64,000 bases of DNA from an uncultured Pseudohongiella sp. (GTDB taxonomy: Bacteria; Pseudomonadota; Gammaproteobacteria; Pseudomonadales; Pseudohongiellaceae). Positions 56,564 to 64,000 of the stretch are shown piece by piece. Numbering within the stretch: the stretch's first letter is position 1; every line of letters begins with the position of its first letter. The notes under the pieces were generated by a model that was not told the DNA's origin, made no database searches, and saw only the letters and a program-made list of their open reading frames with translations. The stretch lies in contig CACBCS010000003.1 of the NCBI GenBank assembly GCA_902537815.1, positions 91,320-155,319 of the forward strand, in the 5' to 3' direction. A program made the translations under genes and the position numbers.

Positions 56564-58060
56564 ATGGCTGCCCCAGACAGCACCGCAGAGAATACGACAC
56601 AGGATACAGTTTCTCCCACAGTCATCGAGGCACTGATCCCGGTTGGCGTTCTGATCAGCCTGCTGTCTTTTTCTGTTTATCTGTTTGGTGAGGACTCAAG
56701 CTACGGCCCGAACCAGATCGCACTGTGCGCGGGTGCCGCCGTCGCATGCCTGCTAGGATGGAGGAACGGGCAAACCTGGACGGAACTCGAGGCCAGCATG
56801 ATAGCTGGTATCAGTGTGGCCCTGAAGCCGGTGATGATTCTGTTCTGCGTCGGGCTGCTGATCGGCAGCTGGATTCTGTCAGGAACGGTTCCGACCATGA
56901 TCTACTACAGCCTGCTGATTCTCGATCCCGACATATTCTACGCAGCGAGCTGTGTCATTTGCGCACTGATCTCCCTGAGCATCGGCTCCTCCTGGACGGT
57001 AGCGGGCACCATCGGCATCGCGTTGATCGGCGCAGCAGGAGGTCTTGGCGTCTCTCTCGAAGTCACAGCCGGTGCAATTATTTCGGGAGCCTACTTTGGC
57101 GACAAACTGTCCCCACTTTCCGAGACCACGAATTTAGCACCGGCGGTCGCCGGCACAGACCTTTTCTCACACATTAGTCACATGTTGTGGACAACCATCC
57201 CAAGCATCGTAATCGCCTTGGTCTTGTTTACCCTAATGGGCCTGAACATTGATTCGGAAGCCGCCAATACCGATCTCGAGCTCACCATGCGCCTGATCAG
57301 CGACAATTTCACCATTCACCCAATCATGCTACTGCCTGTTTTGACTTTACTGGTCATGGCAAACAAGAAATTCCCGCCCGTCCCGACCATCCTGACTGGC
57401 GCTTCACTGGCAGTGTTACTCGCACTGATTTTTCAGAGACCTGCGGTACTGGCGCTTGCAGGCGAGACGCAAAATGTCTTTCTGGCGTATTTCCGTGGAG
57501 TCTGGCAAACCCTGTTCGACGGTTTCTCGCTCAGCAGCGGTAACACAACTCTGGATGACCTCATGACCCGGGGCGGCATGAGTTCGATGCTCAATACGGT
57601 ATGGCTGATTCTGTGCGCGATGGTCTTCGGCGCCGTAATGGAACATACCGGACTGCTGAAGTGCCTGGTCAATTACGCCCTGTCTTTCGTTAGCAGTACC
57701 GGCAGTCTGATAGCCACGACCCTGCTCACCTGTATCGGCGCGAATCTGATCACTTCAGACCAGTACATTTCCGTGGTTCTGCCGGGACGGATGTATAAGC
57801 TGGAATTTCAAAACCATAATCTGGATATGAAAAATCTCAGCAGGACACTGGAAGACGCAGGCACAATTACCTCGCCACTGATTCCCTGGAACACCTGTGG
57901 AGCCTATATGGCCGGCACGCTCGGTGTTGCCACCTTCGCCTACCTGCCCTACTGTTTTTTCAACCTGGTTAATCCGGTAATTGCCGTGGTCTACGGCTTT
58001 CTTAATTTTAAGATAGTTCCTGCCAGTCACCGGGAGCCCGGAGCTGTCACAGCGTCCTGA
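56564..58060 (+). CDS. nhaC: Na+/H+ antiporter, NhaC family
   Basis: Secondary transporter of 498 residues with about twelve hydrophobic segments, exchanging sodium (or lactate/malate in some members) for protons. Conserved pieces include SIGSSWTVAGTIGIALIGAA, SGAYFGDKLSPLSETTNLAP and PWNTCGAYMAGTLGVAT. AGAGAGG upstream of the ATG is a reasonable ribosome site. Fits a marine or saline habitat, but does not prove it. Confidence 0.93.
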   Translation: MAAPDSTAENTTQDTVSPTVIEALIPVGVLISLLSFSVYLFGEDSSYGPNQIALCAGAAVACLLGWRNGQTWTELEASMIAGISVALKPVMILFCVGLLIGSWILSGTVPTMIYYSLLILDPDIFYAASCVICALISLSIGSSWTVAGTIGIALIGAAGGLGVSLEVTAGAIISGAYFGDKLSPLSETTNLAPAVAGTDLFSHISHMLWTTIPSIVIALVLFTLMGLNIDSEAANTDLELTMRLISDNFTIHPIMLLPVLTLLVMANKKFPPVPTILTGASLAVLLALIFQRPAVLALAGETQNVFLAYFRGVWQTLFDGFSLSSGNTTLDDLMTRGGMSSMLNTVWLILCAMVFGAVMEHTGLLKCLVNYALSFVSSTGSLIATTLLTCIGANLITSDQYISVVLPGRMYKLEFQNHNLDMKNLSRTLEDAGTITSPLIPWNTCGAYMAGTLGVATFAYLPYCFFNLVNPVIAVVYGFLNFKIVPASHREPGAVTAS

Positions 58061-58069
58061 GCACACGGC

Positions 58070-58471
58070 TCAGGCTGCCAGTTTCAACTCGACAGTATTG
58101 CCTTCAGGGTCACTCAGATACAGCGATCGTCCGAAGCCCTGCGCGCCATACCGCGTCGCTACCTCTGAGTGTTGAATGGACCGGCTGGCCAGATACGCAC
58201 ACAATTCCTGCTCCGACACACCCGAAACGCTCAGGCAGAAATGATCCATATTGCGACCCTCATGACCCGGCGCAATACCTCCAGATTTTCCAAGTTCACC
58301 ATGAACAGCGACCAGATCAATCAGACTGCCACCGGCCCGCAATTGCACAAGACCCAGTTCCTCAACTTCCCTTTCCCTGATGCAGCCAAGCACGTCGCAA
58401 TAAAAACGAGCCATGCTGTCAAGCGAAGTCACCCTCAGCACAATGTGATCTATCGCAGATAACAACAGCAT
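58070..58471 (-). CDS. VOC-superfamily (glyoxalase-like) protein
   Basis: 133-residue vicinal-oxygen-chelate domain: AIDHIVLRVTSLDSMARFYC with the first metal His, HFCLSVSG with another, and RSLYLSDPEGNTVEL with the Glu ligand. Members include glyoxalases, dioxygenases and fosfomycin-type resistance proteins; the actual substrate cannot be told. It ends 10 nt from the convergent nhaC. Confidence 0.9.
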   Translation of the reverse strand: MLLLSAIDHIVLRVTSLDSMARFYCDVLGCIREREVEELGLVQLRAGGSLIDLVAVHGELGKSGGIAPGHEGRNMDHFCLSVSGVSEQELCAYLASRSIQHSEVATRYGAQGFGRSLYLSDPEGNTVELKLAA

Positions 58472-58505
58472 GATCGTCTCGAATGCGGGCGCTCTACTGG
58501 CTTGC

Positions 58506-59459
58506 TCAAATCATATTTTGCAGACTCAACTGCGCCGGATAAGGTCGCATATACCACGAATTTTCGATGTACTCGTCGGGAAACTTTCGAAAAAAATGAT
58601 TGAGCAGCGTTATCGGAACGATCAGAGGCACTATACCAGTTCGATAATCCTCAATCACCCGGATCAACTCTTGCTTGTCATCTTTATCCAGATTGGTTTT
58701 GAGATAACCTAAGAGATGCTGCAATACATTAACGTGATTTTTCCGCGTTGCACGAATCTTCAGGGCATTCATGAGCTCTGACAAGTAAGACGGTGCCTGC
58801 TCTTTGACATCGAGCTTGGTTATTGCCGCAACCATCCTGCCGAGCTTTTTATAGCACAACTGATCATGACTCATAATAATGAGCTTATGCCGGGCATGAA
58901 ATTCGATTAGCCCCGCAAGTGTCAGCCCACTGTCGATCAGGTGGTACCAGCGCCAGAGGACGAATACCCGCTGAATGAAGTTTTCTCTGAGAATCGGGTC
59001 ACCCAGCCTGCCCTCCTCTTCAACCGGCAAAAACGGCAGGCTCTCCATCAGTCGGGCAGCATAGATTCCGACACCGTCCCGCGAGGGCATTTTTTCATCC
59101 CAGATTTTGACGCGTTCCATGCCGCAGCTTGGCGAATCTTTTTTCAGAATGTAACCACACAGGCGGCGTTGCCACGGAAGCTGCTCATCTGCACACCCCT
59201 TCATACGATCGGTGTAGTCTTTGCTGACGTCATTGCTTTCCACACAGCGCACTTCGCTTTCTGAACGGATCAACCGGATGGTTTTACGGGGAACGCCCAG
59301 CCCTATCGACAGTTCAGGACAGAACGCCTTGAACTCGAAATAGGCTCCGAGAGTCTGCACGATGTAGGAGTGCTTTTTGTGGCCGCCATCATAGCGCACC
59401 CGCTCGCCCAGCAGACAGCTGCTTATCCCGACTGGAATCTTAACGTGTTCGGCATCCAT
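58506..59459 (-). CDS. DUF523-DUF1722 (YbgA-like) protein
   Basis: 317 residues in two domains: DUF523 at the N-terminus (VGISSCLLGERVRYDGGHKK, KDSPSCGMERVKIW) with several Cys that could bind metal, and DUF1722 at the C-terminus (FHARHKLIIMSHDQLCYKKL, GIVPLIVPITLLNHFFRKFP). The same fusion is common in gammaproteobacteria. DUF1722 corresponds to YbgA next to photolyase in E. coli. Function is unknown; involvement in DNA repair or stress has been suggested only from context. It is followed by no photolyase here. Confidence 0.9.
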   Translation of the reverse strand: MDAEHVKIPVGISSCLLGERVRYDGGHKKHSYIVQTLGAYFEFKAFCPELSIGLGVPRKTIRLIRSESEVRCVESNDVSKDYTDRMKGCADEQLPWQRRLCGYILKKDSPSCGMERVKIWDEKMPSRDGVGIYAARLMESLPFLPVEEEGRLGDPILRENFIQRVFVLWRWYHLIDSGLTLAGLIEFHARHKLIIMSHDQLCYKKLGRMVAAITKLDVKEQAPSYLSELMNALKIRATRKNHVNVLQHLLGYLKTNLDKDDKQELIRVIEDYRTGIVPLIVPITLLNHFFRKFPDEYIENSWYMRPYPAQLSLQNMI

Positions 59460-59467
59460 TAATGCTC

Positions 59468-59800
59468 TCAGTGTTTTGCGTCGCCAGCCAGTAACTCCCC
59501 GATTGGGAGCTGCCCAGCCACCAGTGCTTCTTTGCGAGCTTTGGGTAACTGTTTGATCGCGAATTCCAGTTTCAGCGCCTGAGATTGATCTGCTGCGGCA
59601 AAAGAATACACCAGCTGCAGATTCCGTTTACCCTTCAGGGCTTTGGCCCCCCGATAAGGCCCTGAGGCCTCTGCCTTGTGCTCTGCCAGACGCCGCTCTA
59701 CGTCTGTCGTCACGCCGGTGTATAGGCTTTGATCATCCGCGCGGATCATATAGACCCACCAACTTGCCGCAGGAAGGTCGTGCTCAAGCTCTCCACTCAA
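59468..59800 (-). CDS. GIY-YIG nuclease-like protein (YhbQ type)
   Basis: 110-residue single GIY-YIG domain: WWVYMIRADDQSLYTGVTTD, VERRLAEHKAEASGPYRGAK and the catalytic Glu in LKLEFAIKQLPKARKEALV. Standalone members of this type are widespread and their role, possibly in DNA repair, is unclear. It overlaps the MBL gene by 4 nt and is followed by the DUF523-DUF1722 gene after 8 nt, so these three are likely one transcript. Confidence 0.92.
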   Translation of the reverse strand: MSGELEHDLPAASWWVYMIRADDQSLYTGVTTDVERRLAEHKAEASGPYRGAKALKGKRNLQLVYSFAAADQSQALKLEFAIKQLPKARKEALVAGQLPIGELLAGDAKH

Positions 59801-60636
59801 CCGGTCAGACTCCAGATGCCGTCTTGTTCACGCACGCTCTGATCTTTGACCAGCTTGATGAGATGAGCCGTCAATGTCTTTTTCGCCCACGGGATCAGAT
59901 GTTGAGCAACGTCATCGTACGCCTCCACCACCAGTTCATCGACTGTCACCGCACCAAGCGACTTCAGACAATCAAGAATTTTCGCTTCACGCTTCAGGCG
60001 ATGAGCAATTAACTGACGAATCTCTTCCTGCGGTTGCTCCATAAGCCGGCCGTGGCCGGGAGCAAGATAGCGCAAGTCACGATCCTGCAGCGATCTGAGA
60101 GAACTCAGATATTCAGCCATATCGCCATCTGGAGGAAGAATAACCGGAGTCGTGCCCTGAAGAATATGATCTCCCGTGAACAGCAGTTTCTCCTCGGTCA
60201 GCAAATAGCAGATGTGGTTGGACACATGACCGGGCGTAGCGATCAATTCAAGACGAAAATCACCGCAGTCGAGAACATCACCGCCCTGCCATAACCGATC
60301 TGGCCGGAAACTCTGGTCCTGTCCGGCCACGTTTGAAGCGGCGAGGCCAACCAGTTCGGCGCCAGTCGCCTCAGCCAGTGCCTTCGCTCCCGGTGAGTGG
60401 TCTCGGTGGGTGTGAGTGACACACACGTAGCGCAACCGGCCCCGCTCACAGCAGCGCATCAGCGCGCTGAACTGCTCGTCGCTGGCGGGCCCCGGGTCAA
60501 TCAGCACAAGTTGCCTGTCTCCCAGCAGATAGCTGTTGGTGCCCGGACCTGTCATCGGCCCCGGATTGTTCCCAAGAATTTGGTGAACAGGTATCGCCGT
60601 ATCACCAATGCGCAGCGGGCGCCCTGGCTCAAGCAT
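59797..60636 (-). CDS. MBL-fold metallohydrolase (LACTB2-like)
   Basis: 279-residue metallo-beta-lactamase-fold hydrolase: metal motif VCVTHTHRDHSPGAKAL (HxHxDH), ATPGHVSNHICYLL, LLFTGDHILQG and PGHGRLMEQP. The C-terminal 70 residues form a winged-helix-like domain (KSLGAVTVDELVVEAYDDVA), as in the LACTB2 nuclease. Hydrolysis of a phosphodiester or thioester is plausible; the substrate is unknown. First gene of the MBL-GIY-YIG-DUF523 run. Confidence 0.9.
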   Translation of the reverse strand: MLEPGRPLRIGDTAIPVHQILGNNPGPMTGPGTNSYLLGDRQLVLIDPGPASDEQFSALMRCCERGRLRYVCVTHTHRDHSPGAKALAEATGAELVGLAASNVAGQDQSFRPDRLWQGGDVLDCGDFRLELIATPGHVSNHICYLLTEEKLLFTGDHILQGTTPVILPPDGDMAEYLSSLRSLQDRDLRYLAPGHGRLMEQPQEEIRQLIAHRLKREAKILDCLKSLGAVTVDELVVEAYDDVAQHLIPWAKKTLTAHLIKLVKDQSVREQDGIWSLTG

Positions 60637-60993
60637 CTGTCAGATCTCCGGTCATTGCACTCAAACAGGACGATATGCTTGGTGAGACGATAATCAGCTC
60701 AGGTAACGGCATACAGCCTCCAGTGAAGGGCAAACAGTCACGGCCCAGCGTGCTCATGATACCGCGCCCACCGCCTCATGTAACAGGTCGTTTCCAGGCC
60801 ACATGCAAACTGGAGTTTCCTCTGAAATCGCGAGATAATTCCAGTTCGAAGTTAGCCAGCCACAAAAAAGCCACCACTTCCTGACAGTAGTCTCGACTCG
60901 AGGACTAGAGTGACACGAGCGAGTCGGCATTTGTGAGTTTTATGGACTGATCAAAAGCCACCAAGTGCCCAGACACATTCAGGAACACCAAGC
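60637..60993. other. 357-nt divergent spacer between the MBL gene and serA
   Basis: No coding frame of note (the 69-codon frame at 60675 has no family). It should hold both promoters. Near serA a hairpin, CGACTCG (60894) with CGAGTCG (60920) and a 19-nt loop, is followed by GCATTTGTGAGTTTT; it could act as a weak attenuator or operator. I see no recognisable riboswitch. Confidence 0.35.
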
Positions 60994-62175
60994 ATGTACC
61001 GCGTCCAAACCTTCAACTCAATTTCTGATAAGGGACTTACCCGTTTCACTGCTGAACGTTATACCGTAAGCCCGGACACCGAAAATGCAAATGCAATCCT
61101 GCTCCGGAGTCACAAACTGGCGCCCACTGCACTGACTCCGAACCTCAGAGCAGTGGCTCGCGCCGGCGCGGGCGTCAACAATGTCCCTGTCGCCGAGTGC
61201 ACAGAACGAGGGGTTGTCGTGTTCAACACACCGGGCGCCAATGCCAACGCCGTCAAGGAACTGGTGCTTTGCGGCCTGTTACTCGCGTCCAGAGGCATTG
61301 TTCCGGGGATCAGTTTCGCTGACTCACAGACGCAGATCAGTGATTATGCTGAATTGTCCAAGCTCATGGAGCAGGAAAAGAAACGCTTCAAAGGAAACGA
61401 AATAGCAGGCAAGACACTCGGCGTCGTAGGCCTCGGCGCAATCGGATCACTGGTCGCCGAGATGGCGATTGGGCTCGGCATGGAAGTAGTAGGCTTCGAT
61501 CCCGCTTTATCGGTGGATGCTGCCTGGCGACTTCCCAGTCAGGTGAAGCGCATTGGAAATCTGAGCGCCCTTGTTGCGGGTTCAGACTACATCTCTCTGC
61601 ATCTTCCGGTGCTCGATTCCACTCGCAAGCTAATCGATGCGAGCATGTTCGCCACGATGAACCAGGGAACCTGCCTCTTGAATTTCGCCCGGGATGAGAT
61701 TGTCGATTCAGCGGCGCTGATGAACGCACTGGATACAAAAAAACTGCGGGCCTATGTCTGTGATTTCCCACGAAGGGAGTTCATGGGTCGGGCTGAGGTG
61801 ATCGCCATGCCGCATATAGGAGCAAGCACGGCCGAGGCTGAAGAAAACTGCGCCATGATGGCGGCTGATCAGCTCAAGGACTTTCTGGAGCACGGCAACA
61901 TCAGGAACTCGGTAAATTTCCCGAATCTTACTCTTGATCGCGCAGCCAATTCAGAACCGGGCGCACGTTTGGCGATCTCAAACAAGAACGTCCCCAAAAT
62001 GCTTGGCCAAATTCTTTCTATTCTTGCAGACCAGGATATCAACGTGATCGACATGCTGAACAAGAGCCGAGGAGAGGTCGCCTACAATTTGATTGACCTC
62101 GAAAGCCCCGCCTCAGAATCGGCGCTCGCAGCGATCGCAGCAATTGATGATGTCATCAAGGTGACTGCCCTCTAA
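60994..62175 (+). CDS. serA: D-3-phosphoglycerate dehydrogenase
   Basis: First step of serine synthesis, oxidising 3-phosphoglycerate. The 393-residue protein has the NAD-binding motif LGVVGLGAIGSLVAEMAIG (about 141), the catalytic Arg in LNFARDEIVDS and His in VIAMPHIGASTAEAEE, and a short C-terminal ACT domain (MLGQILSILADQDINVIDML) for likely serine feedback. It is the compact form without the intervening ASB domain. It is followed by serC after 25 nt, an obvious operon. Confidence 0.95.
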   Translation: MYRVQTFNSISDKGLTRFTAERYTVSPDTENANAILLRSHKLAPTALTPNLRAVARAGAGVNNVPVAECTERGVVVFNTPGANANAVKELVLCGLLLASRGIVPGISFADSQTQISDYAELSKLMEQEKKRFKGNEIAGKTLGVVGLGAIGSLVAEMAIGLGMEVVGFDPALSVDAAWRLPSQVKRIGNLSALVAGSDYISLHLPVLDSTRKLIDASMFATMNQGTCLLNFARDEIVDSAALMNALDTKKLRAYVCDFPRREFMGRAEVIAMPHIGASTAEAEENCAMMAADQLKDFLEHGNIRNSVNFPNLTLDRAANSEPGARLAISNKNVPKMLGQILSILADQDINVIDMLNKSRGEVAYNLIDLESPASESALAAIAAIDDVIKVTAL

Positions 62176-62200
62176 CAATCTGAGACTCAGGATTATCACT

Positions 62201-63289
62201 ATGAAACGCGTTTTCAATTTCGGAGCAGGCCCAGCAATGCTGCCCCTTGAAGTCATGCAGCATGCTCAGGCTGAATTTCTCAATTATCAGAATCTCGGCG
62301 CATCCGTGATAGAAATCAGCCATCGTTCGGGGGAATTTGACGACATCATCAATCGATGCGACGTATTGCTCACCGAACTCGCAGGCATTCCCGATAACTA
62401 TAAAATTCTGTACGTCCACGGTGGCGCCCAGATGCAGTTCTCTGCAGTCCCTCTGAATCTGATCAATCGTAAAGCCGCTAACAAGGCCTCTTTCGTACTG
62501 ACCGGCAACTGGGCCTCGAAGGCGAGCAAGGAAGCTACGCGCTACGGCGCGTCTATTAACCTTGCCAGCAGCGAAGACAGAAACTTCAGTTACATCCCGG
62601 ACTACGACATCGGATTACTGGACCCAAACAGTTCCTATCTGCACATCACGAGCAACAACACCTTATTCGGAACACGCTGGCACAGCTTCCCAGAAACAGG
62701 CGACGTACCCCTGGTCGCCGACATGACATCGGAATTTCTCTCGAGAAAATTAGACATCAACCAATTCGGCCTTATTTTTGCCGGGCTGCAGAAGAACCTC
62801 GGACCTGCCGGCCTCGCCCTGGTCATCATACGTGAAGATCTGCTGGGCTATGCGCTTCCCGCAACTCCCGGTTTGCTTAACTATCAGGTTTATGCCGAGC
62901 AACACTCACTGGCGAACACTACCAATACTTTTGCCATCTATCTGATGTCACTGGTTCTGCAATGGCTGAAAGATCAGGGCGGTGTAGCACTGATGGAGGC
63001 GCAAAACCAAGCCAAAGCGAAACTGATCTACGATGCCATTGATGGTAGCGACTTCTATTACGGAACAGCGGATGTAGCGCATCGATCGGTCATGAATGTC
63101 ACATTCAATCTTCACAAGGAAGATTTACTGGCTGAGTTCGTAAAGCAGGCAGAGGCCGCCGACTTGTATGCACTAAAAGGTCACCGCGCGGTAGGCGGCG
63201 CACGAGCCTCCATCTACAACGCCATGCCACGCGCTGGCTGCGAAGCTCTGGTCGAATTTATGACTGATTTTGAGCGCCGTATGGGTTAG
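62201..63289 (+). CDS. serC: phosphoserine aminotransferase
   Basis: Converts 3-phosphohydroxypyruvate to phosphoserine (and acts in PLP synthesis in some bacteria). The 362-residue PLP enzyme opens MKRVFNFGAGPAMLPLEVMQ. It carries the cofactor Lys in LIFAGLQKNLGPAGLALVII and ends with RASIYNAMPRAGCEALVEFM. Length equals E. coli SerC (362). Second gene of the serA-serC pair. Confidence 0.97.
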   Translation: MKRVFNFGAGPAMLPLEVMQHAQAEFLNYQNLGASVIEISHRSGEFDDIINRCDVLLTELAGIPDNYKILYVHGGAQMQFSAVPLNLINRKAANKASFVLTGNWASKASKEATRYGASINLASSEDRNFSYIPDYDIGLLDPNSSYLHITSNNTLFGTRWHSFPETGDVPLVADMTSEFLSRKLDINQFGLIFAGLQKNLGPAGLALVIIREDLLGYALPATPGLLNYQVYAEQHSLANTTNTFAIYLMSLVLQWLKDQGGVALMEAQNQAKAKLIYDAIDGSDFYYGTADVAHRSVMNVTFNLHKEDLLAEFVKQAEAADLYALKGHRAVGGARASIYNAMPRAGCEALVEFMTDFERRMG

Positions 63290-63299
63290 ACGATTATCA

Positions 63300-63333
63300 G
63301 AGACCGGCAGGCCTGTTAAGTCTTCCCGGTCTC
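63300..63333 (+). terminator. hairpin between serC and dinB
   Basis: GAGACCGG pairs with CCGGTCTC (8 bp) around an 18-nt loop. There is no U-tract after it, so it would be a weak terminator or a processing site after serC; dinB starts 20 nt further on. Confidence 0.45.
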
Positions 63334-63352
63334 CGCCCGGCCAAACTGGCGC

Positions 63353-64000
63353 ATGTCTGAAGAAAGAAAAATCATACACTGCGATTGCGATTGTTTTTAT
63401 GCTTCAATCGAAATGCGGGACAATCCTGAGCTGGTCGACAAACCCATTGCCGTTGGCGGCTCACCGGAGCGCAGAGGCGTTGTAGCAACCTGCAATTATG
63501 CGGCCCGGAAATTCGGTATCCACTCCGCAATGTCATCGGCAGTTGCACGCAAGCGCTGTGCGGACCTGATCATTGTTCGCCCGGATATGGAGAAATACCG
63601 GAGCGCATCGTCGAAAATCCATCGCATTTTTGAGCGCTATACTTCTCTCATCGAGCCCTTGTCTCTGGACGAAGCCTATCTGGACGTGACTGAGTGCAGT
63701 CTGTTTAGCGGAGATGCATCCGCGATCGCCCAGGCGATACGTGACGCAGTGCGGTCAGAAGTCGGCATTACCATTTCGGCGGGAATCGCACCAAACAAAT
63801 TTCTGGCCAAGATTGCCAGCGACTGGAACAAACCTGATGGCCAGTTCGCGGTAAGCCGAGACGAGGTCGAGGATTTCCTGACTGACCTGCCAGTCAGGAA
63901 ATTGCACGGAGTCGGAAAAGTGACTGCAGAAAAAATGGCCAAACTTGGCATCGGGTCCTGCGGCGACCTGCGAATGATGGAACTCTCAGAACTGAGGAAA
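63353..64000 (+). CDS. dinB: DNA polymerase IV (partial, 5' part)
   Basis: Y-family translesion polymerase. 216 residues are visible before the window ends. Seen: MSEERKIIHCDCDCFYASIE with the first catalytic acidic motif, PLSLDEAYLDVTE with the second, and APNKFLAKIASDWNKPDGQF. The start is the ATG at 63353. It is absent from the ORF track because it runs off the end. No LexA box (CTG-N10-CAG) was found in the 63 nt upstream, so SOS control is not supported locally. Confidence 0.95.
   Translation, partial: MSEERKIIHCDCDCFYASIEMRDNPELVDKPIAVGGSPERRGVVATCNYAARKFGIHSAMSSAVARKRCADLIIVRPDMEKYRSASSKIHRIFERYTSLIEPLSLDEAYLDVTECSLFSGDASAIAQAIRDAVRSEVGITISAGIAPNKFLAKIASDWNKPDGQFAVSRDEVEDFLTDLPVRKLHGVGKVTAEKMAKLGIGSCGDLRMMELSELRK

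Noticed and set aside
60675-60884. 69-codon ORF upstream of serA
   Set aside because: No ribosome site, no recognisable family, Ser/Lys/Pro-rich composition of a random frame.
63290-63352. LexA operator before dinB
   Set aside because: No CTG-N10-CAG palindrome is present; the only symmetric element is a GC-rich hairpin.

Overview
The window looks like chromosome of a free-living gammaproteobacterium close to the Pseudomonadales/Cellvibrionales. The evidence is gene order. The blocks msrQ-msrP-pssA-ilvC-ilvHI, clpB-pgeF-rluD-bamD-(pilR)-thiO, miaB-ybeZ-ybeY-corC-leuS-lptE-holA and lipA-lipB-ybeD-dacA-rlpA-rodA-mrdA-rlmH-rsfS-nadD-proA all follow the arrangement known from Pseudomonas. The organism is Gram-negative, with Bam, Lpt and SlyX genes and many lipoproteins. 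I see no IS element, prophage, CRISPR array or plasmid function.

Layout. 0-7 kb: a tRNA-Ile with its own promoter, the MsrPQ periplasmic methionine sulfoxide repair pair, phosphatidylserine synthase, and branched-chain amino acid genes in which ilvC is inverted relative to its neighbours. 7-16 kb: clpB with a sigma-32-like promoter, pgeF, rluD, bamD, nadE, a decayed 3' end of pilR, and thiO. 16-21 kb: a TSUP permease, a PhoP/PhoQ-like two-component system with a PepSY protein, a glycine-zipper protein, slyX and a fatty-acid desaturase. 22-25 kb: a four-gene cassette TlpA-like / DUF4266 / DUF3570 / ApbE, the best candidate here for a poorly described system. 25-35 kb: srkA and a DUF1820 gene, then miaB through holA. 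35-46 kb: a variable stretch between the conserved holA and lipA blocks, holding an M3 peptidase lipoprotein, a Tat-exported HAD protein, a class V aminotransferase, an NSS transporter, a secreted cyclophilin, a YegD-like Hsp70, a sterol-desaturase-family enzyme, an unknown membrane protein and a GNAT. 46-56 kb: lipoate synthesis and the cell-elongation/peptidoglycan block through proA. 56-64 kb: nhaC, a VOC protein, DUF523-DUF1722, GIY-YIG and MBL-fold proteins, then serA, serC and the 5' part of dinB, cut by the window end.

Most of the window is core housekeeping: amino acid synthesis (Ilv, Ser, Pro), NAD synthesis (NadD, NadE), lipoate, tRNA/rRNA modification, envelope biogenesis and protein repair. 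The unusual points are local: the fossil of pilR where pilSR should lie, the class II ilvC in reversed orientation, the self-standing tRNA-Ile, the ApbE that lacks a normally conserved metal-binding Asp, and a 17-bp palindrome found upstream of two unrelated genes. Motif calls and coordinates were read by eye from the sequence and ORF track. Family assignments and comparisons with other genomes rest on memory, without database searches.
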